Origin: JBEKSX01 sp049516635
GTDB lineage: Bacteria > Bacteroidota > Ignavibacteria > Tepidaquicellales > OLB5
DNA length: 38,448 nt
Assembly: GCA_049516635.1 (NCBI GenBank)
Contig: JBEKSX010000015.1
Coordinates: 1-38,448, forward strand
Direction of reading: 5' to 3'
Shown: in pieces, positions 15,685 to 25,000 of the stretch
Layout: the number at the start of each line of letters is the position of its first letter
Position numbering within the stretch: the stretch's first letter is position 1
Position numbers and translations under genes: made by a program
Notes under the pieces: model-generated
Told to the model about the DNA's origin: nothing
The model's input: only the letters and a program-made list of their open reading frames with translations
The model's database searches: none

Positions 15685-17223
15685 TCAATTGAATTTATCC
15701 CAGTGAATTTTATATACAATCATTTCTATACCACCGCATATTGTGTTCTTTACAAGTCTTGCGGAATATACTTTTTCGAAGATCCTGCCGTAACGATCCA
15801 TCAGTGAAATATACCATTCGGGATAGATAATAAGGTAATTCACCCCGTTCCTTTTTAATAAATTCATCAAGTTCAAATCCTCAACGTCCAGAGGCATCTT
15901 CCGTATCTTGAATATTTCGGGAGTAACAAGACCTTCCGTGTCAATGATTTTTCTGTTCGTTATATAGGTAATTGCGCCTATATCATTCATGCCGAATACC
16001 CTCTCATCTGGAAGATTCTTGTTGAGCCAGTTGGCAATATTAACCTGCTGTTCGTTGATATTATCCACATTCCAACCAAGAGCATGCGCATAAATAAGTG
16101 TGCTGAAAAAAGAGAACAATAATAGAAGCGTAATAACTATTTTCTGATAAAATATCTGATCGAGTAAATTCTTTTCCTCAATGAACTTAATTAATTTCAG
16201 CAATATATAAATTGCGATTATATTAATAAATGGAATAAGCGGAATAAGGTACCTGCCATGATGCCTGAAAGCCGGTGCAATGAAAGCAGATATCATTGGC
16301 AGTAGAAAAACCCACAAATTTATAAGCAAGTACTTCTTTTCCGGTTTTTTCCTGTATAGTGAAACTATGAAGAATATACTTGCTGCGAGCAGGAACAGAA
16401 AAATGATAATATTATCCTTTATAAATAAACGGGCTGTCTGTGAAATATAATATATATCCGGTAAAAACCTTAATCCACCTTCCTGACCTTCGAAAGTATT
16501 CGGCAAAAACCCGCCTGTATGTACGTAACAAAATATGGGGTACGGCAGTACCACCAGGATAAAAACTGCGAGTGATAACACGAATCTCAGTAAATTCTCT
16601 CTAAGCGATTTCCTCATCAGGATAAGAGAAGTTATGTAATATAATCCTGCCAGAAGGTATGCTTCAGGTCTGACAATAATACTAATACCGAGCAGTAAGC
16701 CGTTAATAATTGTCAGTTTGTTCCTTTCCAGCTCGTTTAGATGAATACGTATGATAACCAAAGTCAGGTAACAGAATAATGTAATTTCCATTCCCGAAAG
16801 TGATGACCATGCCACGCGTCCGGCAAGAAGTGTCAGTAATGCAATCAACAAAGCATAATTTTTGGTGAATCCCAGCTTCTGGCTTAACTTATAAACTTCA
16901 AAACTTGTAAGAAGAAAAAAGACTGCACCTGCTAAAAGCGAATAGATAAAGATCAGCTTATGTGAAAATAGGAACGGAATGCTCAATATTATCACCCACA
17001 AAGGCGAGGTAGTTCCCGGGGTGGGGTCACCGATGTTATATTCAAAAAAATGACCCTGTGCAAAATTCTCTGCAAAACGGAAATGTATCCAGGTATCATC
17101 AAGAGGAACTCCGAATTGATGTCCCGTGATAATATATTCGGAAAGTAAATAAGCTAAGGTCAGAACAAAGAAGGCAAGAAAGATAAAGAAGTAATTCCTA
17201 TCGTTTTTCCAGGATGCGAACAT
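15685..17223 (-). CDS. GT-C-type membrane glycosyltransferase
   Basis: A 512-residue protein with roughly ten to twelve membrane helices and a small C-terminal soluble part. The first external loop has PLDDTWIHFRFAENFAQGHF with Asp42-Asp43 and then the GDPTPGTTSPLW motif. That arrangement is seen in GT-C enzymes using lipid-phosphate sugars, including arabinofuranosyl- and mannosyltransferase relatives. The RPEAYLLAGLYYI segment and the C-terminal INRKIIDTEGLVTP-like region (here ITNRKIIDTEGLVTPEI) fit the same group. It heads an operon with the phosphoribosyltransferase-like UbiA protein 4 bases downstream. A lipid-linked pentose donor used by this enzyme is therefore a reasonable inference. 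The acceptor is unknown. Confidence 0.8.
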   Translation of the reverse strand: MFASWKNDRNYFFIFLAFFVLTLAYLLSEYIITGHQFGVPLDDTWIHFRFAENFAQGHFFEYNIGDPTPGTTSPLWVIILSIPFLFSHKLIFIYSLLAGAVFFLLTSFEVYKLSQKLGFTKNYALLIALLTLLAGRVAWSSLSGMEITLFCYLTLVIIRIHLNELERNKLTIINGLLLGISIIVRPEAYLLAGLYYITSLILMRKSLRENLLRFVLSLAVFILVVLPYPIFCYVHTGGFLPNTFEGQEGGLRFLPDIYYISQTARLFIKDNIIIFLFLLAASIFFIVSLYRKKPEKKYLLINLWVFLLPMISAFIAPAFRHHGRYLIPLIPFINIIAIYILLKLIKFIEEKNLLDQIFYQKIVITLLLLFSFFSTLIYAHALGWNVDNINEQQVNIANWLNKNLPDERVFGMNDIGAITYITNRKIIDTEGLVTPEIFKIRKMPLDVEDLNLMNLLKRNGVNYLIIYPEWYISLMDRYGRIFEKVYSARLVKNTICGGIEMIVYKIHWDKFN

Positions 17224-17301
17224 TAACCTATATAAAAACTATAATTTAGTTGAAGGTTTTGTGATTTTCAAGAAACCAAAAATACTATCAATATTTATAA
17301 A

Positions 17302-18990
17302 CTAAAATACAGTTTGCTCTACATATACACCGAACTCTTCTTTCAGAGTATTACACATTTCTCCAAGCGTAACGTAGTTTCTTGCGCACTCAAGTATCCT
17401 GGGCATAAGGTTGGTTCCGTCTTTTGCTGATTTCTGCAGGTTATCGAGGCAACGTTTAGCCATATCGTTATCTCTTGATGCATGAAGTTCTTTCAGCCGT
17501 TTCACCTGTGCAATTTCCACTTCCTTTGGTATGGTTAATATAGGAATATCTATCCTTTCATCTTCTTCCACAAACTCGTTCATACCAACTACGATCTTTT
17601 CTTTCCTGTCGAGTTCAGTTTGATAACGGTATGCAGCATCAGCTATCTCTTTCTGGAAGAAACCCGCTTCGATAGAACGTATCACACCTCCGAGAGCATC
17701 TATCTTTTCAAAATATTGCTCTGCTTCATCTTCCATCTTTTTCGTGAGAGCTTCAACAAAATAACTCCCGCCAAGCGGATCTGCGGTATTAATTACACCG
17801 TGCTCATAAGCTATTATCTGCTGGGTCCGCAGAGCTATCTTTACTGCCTTATCCGATGGCAGTGCTAATGTTTCGTCCATTGAATTTGTGTGTAAGCTCT
17901 GTGTTCCTCCGAGTACTCCCGCAAGCGCTTCTATGGCTGTTCTAATAATATTATTTTCCGGCTGTTGTGCTGTAAGAGAGCACCCTGCCGTCTGCGTATG
18001 GAATCTTAAAGTCCACGATCTCGGGTTCTTCGCTTTGTATTTATAGCGCATCCGCTTTGCATAGATCTTCCTCGCCGCCCTGAACTTCGCTATCTCTTCA
18101 AAAAAATCCAGATGTGAATTAAAAAAGTATGAAATCCTCGGAGCGAACTCATCGATGTCCATACCCCTTTCCATACATGCTTCCATGTAGGCAAATCCGT
18201 CAGCCAGGGTAAAAGCAAGTTCCTGCACTGCAGTCGAACCAGCTTCCCTGATGTGGTAACCGCTCACCGATACGGGATTGAACTGCGGTACACTATCCTT
18301 GCAGTATTCGATCATGTCCACAATGATTCTCATCGAGGGTTCGGGAGGATAGATGAATTCTTTCTGAGCTATATACTCTTTCAGAATATCATTTTGAAGC
18401 GTGCCCCTTAATTTAGCAAACGGAACCCCCTGAAGCTCAGCTACTGCCAGATAGAAAGCGAATACCATCGCCGCAGGTGAATTTATCGTCATAGATGTGG
18501 AAACTTTATCCAGCGGTATGCCGTCAAATAATATTTTCATGTCTTCGAGGGATGAAACAGCTACACCGCAAATTCCCACCTCGCCTTCCGCAAGAGAAGA
18601 ATCCGAATCCCAACCCATTAATGTGGGCAGATCGAAAGCAGTCGATAATCCCGTTTGTCCGTGTTCGAGCAGATATTTGAAACGCCCGTTCGTATCCTCC
18701 GGTGACCCGAAACCTGCAAACTGACGCATTGTCCAGAGCTTTCCCCTGTACAAGTTGTGATGTATTCCACGGGTATATGGGAATTCTCCCGGGAAACCTA
18801 TCTCTTTATCATAGTCTATGTCTTTCACATCTTCGGGAGTATAGAGCATATCGATCTCTTCACCGCTTAGTGAAGTGAATTTCATTCCCGTAGTTTTCAT
18901 CTTTTCCGCAGTTTCCAGCCATTCCTTTTTTGATCTGCTTTTTTTAAGAAGAGGGTTTATTTCGTTCGATTTATTTCCGTTCTCAGGCAT
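17302..18990 (-). CDS. icmA: B12-dependent acyl-CoA mutase large subunit, isobutyryl-CoA mutase-like
   Basis: This 562-residue chain is the catalytic barrel of the methylmalonyl-CoA mutase superfamily, without the C-terminal cobalamin-binding domain. A separate small subunit must be encoded elsewhere. Family motifs are RGKLWTMRQFAGFGSPEDTN, GQTGLSTAFDLPTLMGWDSD, SGYHIREAG (Tyr245-His246), FHTQTAGCSLTAQQPENN and LGGTQSLHTNSMDETLALPS. Two residues set substrate choice: methylmalonyl-CoA mutase has Tyr and Arg (Tyr89 and Arg207 in Propionibacterium), isobutyryl-CoA mutase has Phe and Gln. Here the aligned positions, exactly 118 residues apart as in both families, are Phe91 and Gln209. This favours isobutyryl-/butyryl-CoA interconversion. 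Homology searches will probably label it methylmalonyl-CoA mutase. It lies 78 bases upstream of the GT-C operon, with which it shares strand only. Confidence 0.85.
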   Translation of the reverse strand: MPENGNKSNEINPLLKKSRSKKEWLETAEKMKTTGMKFTSLSGEEIDMLYTPEDVKDIDYDKEIGFPGEFPYTRGIHHNLYRGKLWTMRQFAGFGSPEDTNGRFKYLLEHGQTGLSTAFDLPTLMGWDSDSSLAEGEVGICGVAVSSLEDMKILFDGIPLDKVSTSMTINSPAAMVFAFYLAVAELQGVPFAKLRGTLQNDILKEYIAQKEFIYPPEPSMRIIVDMIEYCKDSVPQFNPVSVSGYHIREAGSTAVQELAFTLADGFAYMEACMERGMDIDEFAPRISYFFNSHLDFFEEIAKFRAARKIYAKRMRYKYKAKNPRSWTLRFHTQTAGCSLTAQQPENNIIRTAIEALAGVLGGTQSLHTNSMDETLALPSDKAVKIALRTQQIIAYEHGVINTADPLGGSYFVEALTKKMEDEAEQYFEKIDALGGVIRSIEAGFFQKEIADAAYRYQTELDRKEKIVVGMNEFVEEDERIDIPILTIPKEVEIAQVKRLKELHASRDNDMAKRCLDNLQKSAKDGTNLMPRILECARNYVTLGEMCNTLKEEFGVYVEQTVF

Positions 18991-19340
18991 ATGAGTTATG
19001 AGTTAAATTATAAATTATTGTTTCTTGCACACTCTAAAAGGTATTTTAATCAAAAAAAATTCCAGCTACAAAAGACTTTCATATTTTTGATGACAGGAAA
19101 GATAACAAAGGTTTGTAACGATTCCAAGTATTTTATTTATGTATCAAAATATTATGTTTCTTGGACAATTAAACACGATATTATTTTCGAAACCTCCTAA
19201 GTATATATTTTGTTATATATTTCGAAGGATATCAAAACATCAGAAGCCATGCGGACTTCTGATGTTTTATTTATATTTCTATATAAGCAGTTTTTTGCTA
19301 AGTTTACAGGCTATACAGGCATGAAAGTATTGAAAACATT
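18991..19340. other. Divergent intergenic region
   Basis: This 350-base AT-rich gap separates the minus-strand mutase gene from the plus-strand moeB and so should hold both promoters. It contains a TATTTTTG box at 19082-19089 on the plus strand, with no TTG at the expected distance, and a terminator-like hairpin at 19234-19268. A 69-codon plus-strand frame at 18991-19200 has no homology that I recognise, skewed composition and no ribosome site, and is not called. Confidence 0.6.
19234..19268 (+). terminator. Terminator-like hairpin upstream of moeB
   Basis: A perfect 13-base-pair inverted repeat (AAAACATCAGAAG at 19234-19246 and CTTCTGATGTTTT at 19256-19268) with a 9-base loop is followed by ATTTATATTTCT. 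It has the form of an intrinsic terminator reading rightward. Because it lies between two divergent genes and not after one, it would stop either a short leader transcript (attenuation of moeB) or a small RNA. Confidence 0.6.
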
Positions 19341-20513
19341 ATGTTGAGCGAATTAAATCCTAAAGAATTGGAACGCTACAGCAGGCATCTTGTGATTCCC
19401 GAAGTCGGTCTGGAAGGACAGGCTAAATTAAGATCCGCAAAGGTGCTCATTATAGGCGCGGGAGGGCTCGGTTCTCCCATAGCATTATATCTTGCTGCTG
19501 CCGGTGTAGGCAAAATAGGAATAGTAGATTTTGATAAGGTGAGCTTTTCAAACCTGCAAAGGCAGGTGCTATTTTCGGAATCCGATATCGGCAGAGCTAA
19601 AGTAGATGTTGTAAAAGATAGATTGAACAACATGAACTCCGGCGTTGAAGTAAAGACTTATGATCTTAAGCTCACTGCCCAGAATGCTCTGGACATTATC
19701 CCGGAATATGACATAATAGCTGACGGTTCCGATAATTTTTCGGCAAGATACCTTATCAATGATGCATGCGTTCTTTCCGGTAAACCTCTCGTATCAGGCA
19801 GTGTATTGAGATTTGAGGGGCAGGTATCTTTCTTTTATGCTAAGGATGGACCCTGTTACAGGTGTCTTTATCCGGAATATCCGGAACCGGGTACCGTTCC
19901 TTCATGCGAAGAAGCAGGCGTGCTGGGTGTACTTCCGGGTATCATCGGCTCCATACAGGCGAACGAGATAATTAAATTCATCATCGGAAAAGGTGAGCTT
20001 CTGAAAGGACGGTTTCTTACATTGAACGCACTCGAGATGAAATTCAAAGAGTTTTCCTTTATGAAAGACCCCCATTGTCCCGTCTGCGGAGATAATCCGG
20101 TCATCCGTGAATTACTAAGCTATGACGAATACTGCAGTAACGGAGAACAGCACGTTGATGGAATTTCTAAAGCTGAAAATATAGTTATGAATAATGGATT
20201 GGAAATCAGTGTCGAGGAACTGAAACGAAAAATGGACAGAAGAGAAAAATTTTACCTGCTGGATGTAAGAGAACAGTTTGAAAGCCGCATTTCAACTATC
20301 GGGGGACATATTATTCCCATAAAAGATCTGCCTAACAGGGTTGGCGAATTGAACAAAGATGATGAGATCATCGTATATTGCAGAACGGGACACAGAAGCG
20401 GAAACGCAGTTAAGTACCTGAAAAATATTGCAGGCTTTCCGAAGGTCAGGAACCTGACCGGAGGAATTAATGAATGGGCAGATAAAATAGATAAATCTGT
20501 TATTAAATATTAA
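19341..20513 (+). CDS. moeB: MoeB/ThiF-type adenylyltransferase fused to a rhodanese domain
   Basis: A 390-residue two-domain protein. Residues 1 to about 260 form an E1-like ATP-dependent adenylyltransferase that activates the C-terminal glycine of a MoaD- or ThiS-like sulfur carrier. Visible are LERYSRHLVIPEVGLEGQ, the nucleotide loop GAGGLG (39-44), SFSNLQRQVLF, DGSDNFSARYLIND and the zinc cysteines Cys172/Cys175 (CYRC) and Cys246/Cys249 (CPVC). Residues from about 285 form a rhodanese domain with the persulfide cysteine Cys347 in YCRTGHRSG. The fusion, as in MOCS3/Uba4, can both adenylate and sulfurate its partner. No moaD or thiS gene is nearby, so molybdopterin and thiamine roles cannot be separated. 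nadA follows after 10 bases. Confidence 0.9.
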   Translation: MLSELNPKELERYSRHLVIPEVGLEGQAKLRSAKVLIIGAGGLGSPIALYLAAAGVGKIGIVDFDKVSFSNLQRQVLFSESDIGRAKVDVVKDRLNNMNSGVEVKTYDLKLTAQNALDIIPEYDIIADGSDNFSARYLINDACVLSGKPLVSGSVLRFEGQVSFFYAKDGPCYRCLYPEYPEPGTVPSCEEAGVLGVLPGIIGSIQANEIIKFIIGKGELLKGRFLTLNALEMKFKEFSFMKDPHCPVCGDNPVIRELLSYDEYCSNGEQHVDGISKAENIVMNNGLEISVEELKRKMDRREKFYLLDVREQFESRISTIGGHIIPIKDLPNRVGELNKDDEIIVYCRTGHRSGNAVKYLKNIAGFPKVRNLTGGINEWADKIDKSVIKY

Positions 20514-20523
20514 TATTTATATA

Positions 20524-21498
20524 ATGAGTTTTAAAATGCAATTTGAAGAAACATTAACTGATACAGATATCGGGATTGGTGTCGATCTGGAAGAAGAAAT
20601 TCTCGCGTTGAAGAAAAAACTCAACGCGGTGATACTTGCACATTACTACCAGGAATCGGAGATCCAGGACCTTGCGGATTTTATAGGGGACTCGCTTGAG
20701 CTGTCTAAAAAAGCAGCTGCTACCGATGCGGATGTGATAGTATTCGCAGGAGTTCATTTTATGGCTGAGACTGCTAAGATATTGAACCCTGTTAAAAAAG
20801 TACTTCTTCCTGATCTGAACGCAGGATGCTCGCTCGCTGAAGGATGTCCTGCGCCGTTATTCAAATTATTCAGGGAACAGCATCCCGACCATATTGCTAT
20901 CACATATATCAACTGCTCCGCGAACGTAAAAGCGTTAAGCGATATAATCTGTACTTCATCCAATGCTGAAAAGATCGTAAAGCAGATCCCTGCAGACCAG
21001 AAAATAATCTTTGCTCCGGATAGGAACCTGGGCAGGTACATCATAAAAAAAACGGGACGCGATATGCTTCTCTGGCAGGGAAGCTGTATAGTTCACGAAA
21101 CTTTCAGTGACAGGAAAATAATTCAGCTGAAGTTCGAGAATCCCGATGCACTTTTGATAGCGCACCCGGAGTGCGAAGAGGTAATATTGGATAAAGCTGA
21201 TTTTATCGGTTCAACAAGCGCTCTGCTGAGATTTGTGCATGAAAATCCGTCACAGGAATTTATTGTTGCAACCGAAGAGGGTATCATGCACCAGATGAAG
21301 AAAAATAATCCCGGAAAGAAGTTTATAGCTGCACCGCCTGAAGCAGCATGTTCATGCAATGAATGCCCGTATATGAAACTTAATACTATGGAAAAGCTTT
21401 ACTTATGTATGAAAGACCGGAAGCCGGAGATAATCCTCGATGAAGAAGTAAGGCTGAAAGCATTAAAACCTATACAGCGAATGCTGGAAATGAGCTGA
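20524..21498 (+). CDS. nadA: Quinolinate synthase A
   Basis: This 324-residue Fe-S enzyme condenses iminoaspartate with dihydroxyacetone phosphate to quinolinate in NAD synthesis. Diagnostic sequences are AVILAHYYQESEIQDLADFI then GDSLELSKKA, VIVFAGVHFMAETAKILNP, LPDLNAGCSLAEGCPA, FAPDRNLGRYI, WQGSCIVHE, and the C-terminal ACSCNECPYMKLNTMEKLY. The cysteines in these three regions (Cys102/Cys108, the SCIVHE Cys, and the CSCNEC cluster) supply the three ligands of its [4Fe-4S] cluster. Size fits the compact NadA type. It starts 10 bases after the MoeB-rhodanese gene, so the two are co-transcribed. nadB and nadC are not in the window. Confidence 0.95.
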   Translation: MSFKMQFEETLTDTDIGIGVDLEEEILALKKKLNAVILAHYYQESEIQDLADFIGDSLELSKKAAATDADVIVFAGVHFMAETAKILNPVKKVLLPDLNAGCSLAEGCPAPLFKLFREQHPDHIAITYINCSANVKALSDIICTSSNAEKIVKQIPADQKIIFAPDRNLGRYIIKKTGRDMLLWQGSCIVHETFSDRKIIQLKFENPDALLIAHPECEEVILDKADFIGSTSALLRFVHENPSQEFIVATEEGIMHQMKKNNPGKKFIAAPPEAACSCNECPYMKLNTMEKLYLCMKDRKPEIILDEEVRLKALKPIQRMLEMS

Positions 21499-21581
21499 TA
21501 TATTTAACCCCCTTGCGAGAGGTCGAAGACGAGTTTCGAAGATGGGGCAGTGTGTTGTGATTAAATTAAAGATTTTAAAAA

Positions 21582-21630
21582 AACCCCCCTCAGTCCCCCC
21601 TTTGATTAAAGGGGGGAAAAAGGGGGGTTA
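21582..21630. repeat. Nested C/G-run hairpin repeat
   Basis: An inner perfect stem CCCCCCTTT/AAAGGGGGG with loop GATT (21595-21616) is nested inside an outer AACCCCCC/GGGGGGTT pair. It is the same family as the hairpins at 2646 and in the 25.9-26.9 kb region. It sits between nadA and the DUF971 gene and has no T-run, so it is a repeat rather than a clear terminator. Confidence 0.7.
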
Positions 21631-21708
21631 GAAACAAAGATGCTTTTCAAAGAGCTAAGGTTTTTTCAAGAATACCGTTGAGTTATCTGTTGAAATTTAC
21701 TGAATTTA

Positions 21709-22041
21709 ATGAACCTTACCCAGTTTAAAAAGAACCCTGAAGGATTTACGTTTCATTTAAAGTTCAGTGACGGCTTTGAAGCCGACCTGTCATCGCAGCA
21801 GCTCAGGGATAACTGCCCGTGTGCTTCATGCAAGGGAGAAGAAGTACTTCTTCATAAATATGAGCCGCTGGATAAGAACACGGTTACTCCTTCTGGATAT
21901 AAACTGGAGAAAGCAGAGCCTGTAGGAAATTATGCCATCAAGCTGACGTGGAAGGACGGACACGATACGGGGATATATTCATGGGGTTACCTCAGAAAGA
22001 TAATAGAAAATCAATTCACCGATAAACATAAAACAGAGTAA
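21709..22041 (+). CDS. DUF971 / GBBH-like N-terminal domain protein
   Basis: A 110-residue protein made of a single DUF971 domain, the fold that forms the N-terminal part of gamma-butyrobetaine hydroxylase. Typical motifs are LKFSDGFEADLSSQQLRDNC followed by PCASCKGE (three clustered cysteines, a likely metal site), then VGNYAIKLTWKDGHDTGIYS and WGYLRKI. Stand-alone bacterial members are often near Fe-S cluster carrier genes, but no function is proven. Here it lies 11 bases upstream of a giant Fe-S flavoprotein, which supports an accessory role in metal-centre assembly (inference). The gap of 210 bases from nadA suggests its own promoter. Confidence 0.85.
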   Translation: MNLTQFKKNPEGFTFHLKFSDGFEADLSSQQLRDNCPCASCKGEEVLLHKYEPLDKNTVTPSGYKLEKAEPVGNYAIKLTWKDGHDTGIYSWGYLRKIIENQFTDKHKTE

Positions 22042-22052
22042 TATATTATAGG

Positions 22053-25000
22053 ATGGATCACAAATTTCACTCTTCCGGGAACGGGGGCATCAGCCAATCC
22101 GCAAAGAACGAACTGACTCTTAAATTTGGATTTAAGTTCACTGACCTTTTCGATTCGTGTAACCTGGAAAAACTCAGCGGGACATTTAATGATCACTACA
22201 AAACGGAAAATCCCGAACAGTATGAACGGTTTGCTCTGTACAGCAGCAGGAAGGGTGAAGGATATGATGAAATAGAAGAGTCCGATATTCTCATAAATTC
22301 AGCCCGATACCTCGAACAATTTCTTGCGGAATTTTTCGGAATAAAGAACGAGATAGATAATTTAATAAAAGAAAACGAATACGAACGTGTGATATTGAAC
22401 GTAAAGAAGGATTTCATACAGAGAAGAGTATTTAAAAAATTCAAGCCCGCCGACCTGCCTAAACTTAATTACGAAAACCTGAACTGCTCGTTCAATATAT
22501 TAAGATCGGTTTTGTTTAGTGATCTCGACTGGGATTCCGATGAAGAAAGATGTACTGCTTTAGTGATAAACGATTTTCTCGAACTGGAAAAAGATTATAA
22601 GACGCTCATCGATGCCGTAAAGACCGAATTCACGCTTCCGGAAAGCTCGAAGCAAAAAGCAAATGATTTCAGAAGCCGTCTTCTTAATTCATCAGAAGGT
22701 AAAGTATTTTTCGAAAATCTTAATGATAAATTAAAGCAGGATGAGAACAGATACAATAACGAATACATAAAAAATATTTTCGGCATCTTAGAGGCATGGG
22801 CATTCAGTCGTTACTATGATTCCAAAGGCAAAGAAGAAATAATTGATTGGGTTTTATACAAACTCCCGCTTGACCTGAATTATTTCGACCTTGTGCATAA
22901 CAAGGAAATTGAACCTGATTCAACCGATACAATTAAAGGCGAAGAGAATTCGTTGCGAAAAAGGGACGGCTTCAAGCTTACCGATACCCGCTACAATAAC
23001 AGGCAGGTGATGGGTGAAGTAGAGTACTGCGTTTTCTGTCATGAGCGTAAAAAAGATACATGCAGTACGGGAATGTTCGATAAGGACGGGACAGTCAAAA
23101 AAAATCCGCTCGGTATCAAGCTGAACGGATGTCCGCTCGACGAAAAGATATCACAGGCTCACTTTCTTAAGGATGAGGGGCGGTCTCTTGCGGGACTTAC
23201 CCTGATAATGATAGATAACCCCATGTGCCCGGGAACGGGCCACAGAATATGCAACGACTGTATGAAAGCCTGTATCTTCCAGAAACAGGAACCCGTAAAT
23301 ATCCCCCAGATAGAAACAAGAGTATTGACTGAAGTCCTCGAACTCCCATACGGTTTCGAAATTTATTCACTGCTCACACGCTGGAATCCTTTGAACGTGA
23401 AAAGACCCTATGAGCTCACTTATAACGGAAGGAATGTAATGATAGTTGGAATGGGTCCCGCAGGTTATACGCTCGCTCAATACCTGCTCAACGAAGGATT
23501 TGGAGTTGTCGGGGTAGATGCGCTAAAGATAGAACCTGTTCATCAAAGATATACTGGTTATGTTGACATGAACGGCAAATATATCCATCCCGAACCTATT
23601 CGCTCTTTTGCCGCTATCAGGGATGAGCTTGATAAAAGAATTTTTTTGGGATTCGGCGGCGTATCGGAATACGGTATTACGGTAAGGTGGGATAAAAATT
23701 TCCTTAAAGTAGTATATCTTACCCTGGCACGGAGGAAGTATTTCAAGATATACGATGGTGTCCGTTTCGGCGGAACGATAGAGATAGATGATGCGTGGGC
23801 TCTGGGCTTCGATCACATCGCAATTGCTACAGGCGCAGGCAAACCGACTATCGCAAAAATGAAAAACAACCTCATCCGCGGTATGCGTATGGCATCGGAT
23901 TTTCTTATGGCTCTGCAATTGACAGGAGCCGCAAAAAAAGATTCCGTTGCTAACCTGCAGTTACGATTGCCTGCAGTAGTGATAGGAGGAGGGTTGACCG
24001 CTATCGATACCGCAACGGAAGCCGCCGCATATTATCCCGTGCAGGTAGAGAAATTCCTTGAAAGATATGAGGTCATAGTAAAAGAGTTCAGTGAGGAAAA
24101 GTTCTGGGCAATGTATGATAAAGAAGAAAAACCTATTGCAGAGAAATTCATCGAACACGGCAGAGAGATCAAAGCAGAGAGGGAACGAGCTTCAAAAAAT
24201 AACGAGAAGCCGAACTTCGTCCCTCTTGTGAAGAAATGGGGAGGAGTTACCATCGCTTACAGAAAAGCTCTCGTAGATTCACCGTCGTACAGGTTAAATC
24301 ATGAGGAAGTAATTAAATCGCTAGAAGAAGGGATTTATTTCAAAGAAAAATTAAATCCAGTTGAAGCTGTTTCGGATGAGTTCGGAGCCGTGAGAGCGTT
24401 GATACTGACAAAACACGATAAGGACTCCGATGGTCAGTGGTTCGATACCGGAGAAAAAGTAACACTTCCGGCAAAATCGGTTTTAATAGCCGCAGGAACC
24501 TCGCCCAATGTAATTTACGAAAGAGAGCATCCCGGCACCTTCGAGCTCGACGAATGGAACCAGTTCTTCCGGACCTTTCAATTAGATGAAAATTCTAACC
24601 TCGTTAAAACTCCAAAAGGACAAACAGGATTCTTTACTTCTTATCAAAAGGATGACAAATTTATCACGGTTTACGGAGATAACCACCCTGTATATGCAGG
24701 AAACGTTGTTAAAGCTATGGCTTCGGCGAGGGACGGACACAAGCAGATATTGAGACTATTCGAAAAAGATTCAGGTCATGTAGAAGACATAAAAATATTC
24801 GAATCGTTAACTGAGAAACTCGATAACGAATTGAAAGCATACGTGGAAGAAGTGAATATACTCACACCCACCATAGTAGAAGTAATTGTAAAAGCACCAC
24901 TTGCGGCAAGGAAATTTCACCCCGGGCAATTCTACCGCCTGCAGAACTACGAAGTGGATAGTAAAGTGATTGACAACACTACCCTCCTTATGGAAGGACT

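Noticed and set aside
17277..17284. TATTTTTG box on the minus strand before the GT-C gene
   Set aside because: It fits the -7 consensus, but no TTG lies 19-21 bases upstream and it is close to the mutase stop; not called as a promoter.
18991..19200. A 69-codon frame starting right at the mutase start, opposite strand
   Set aside because: Composition is Lys/Phe/Tyr-rich, as expected from AT-rich non-coding DNA. There is no ribosome site and no motif.
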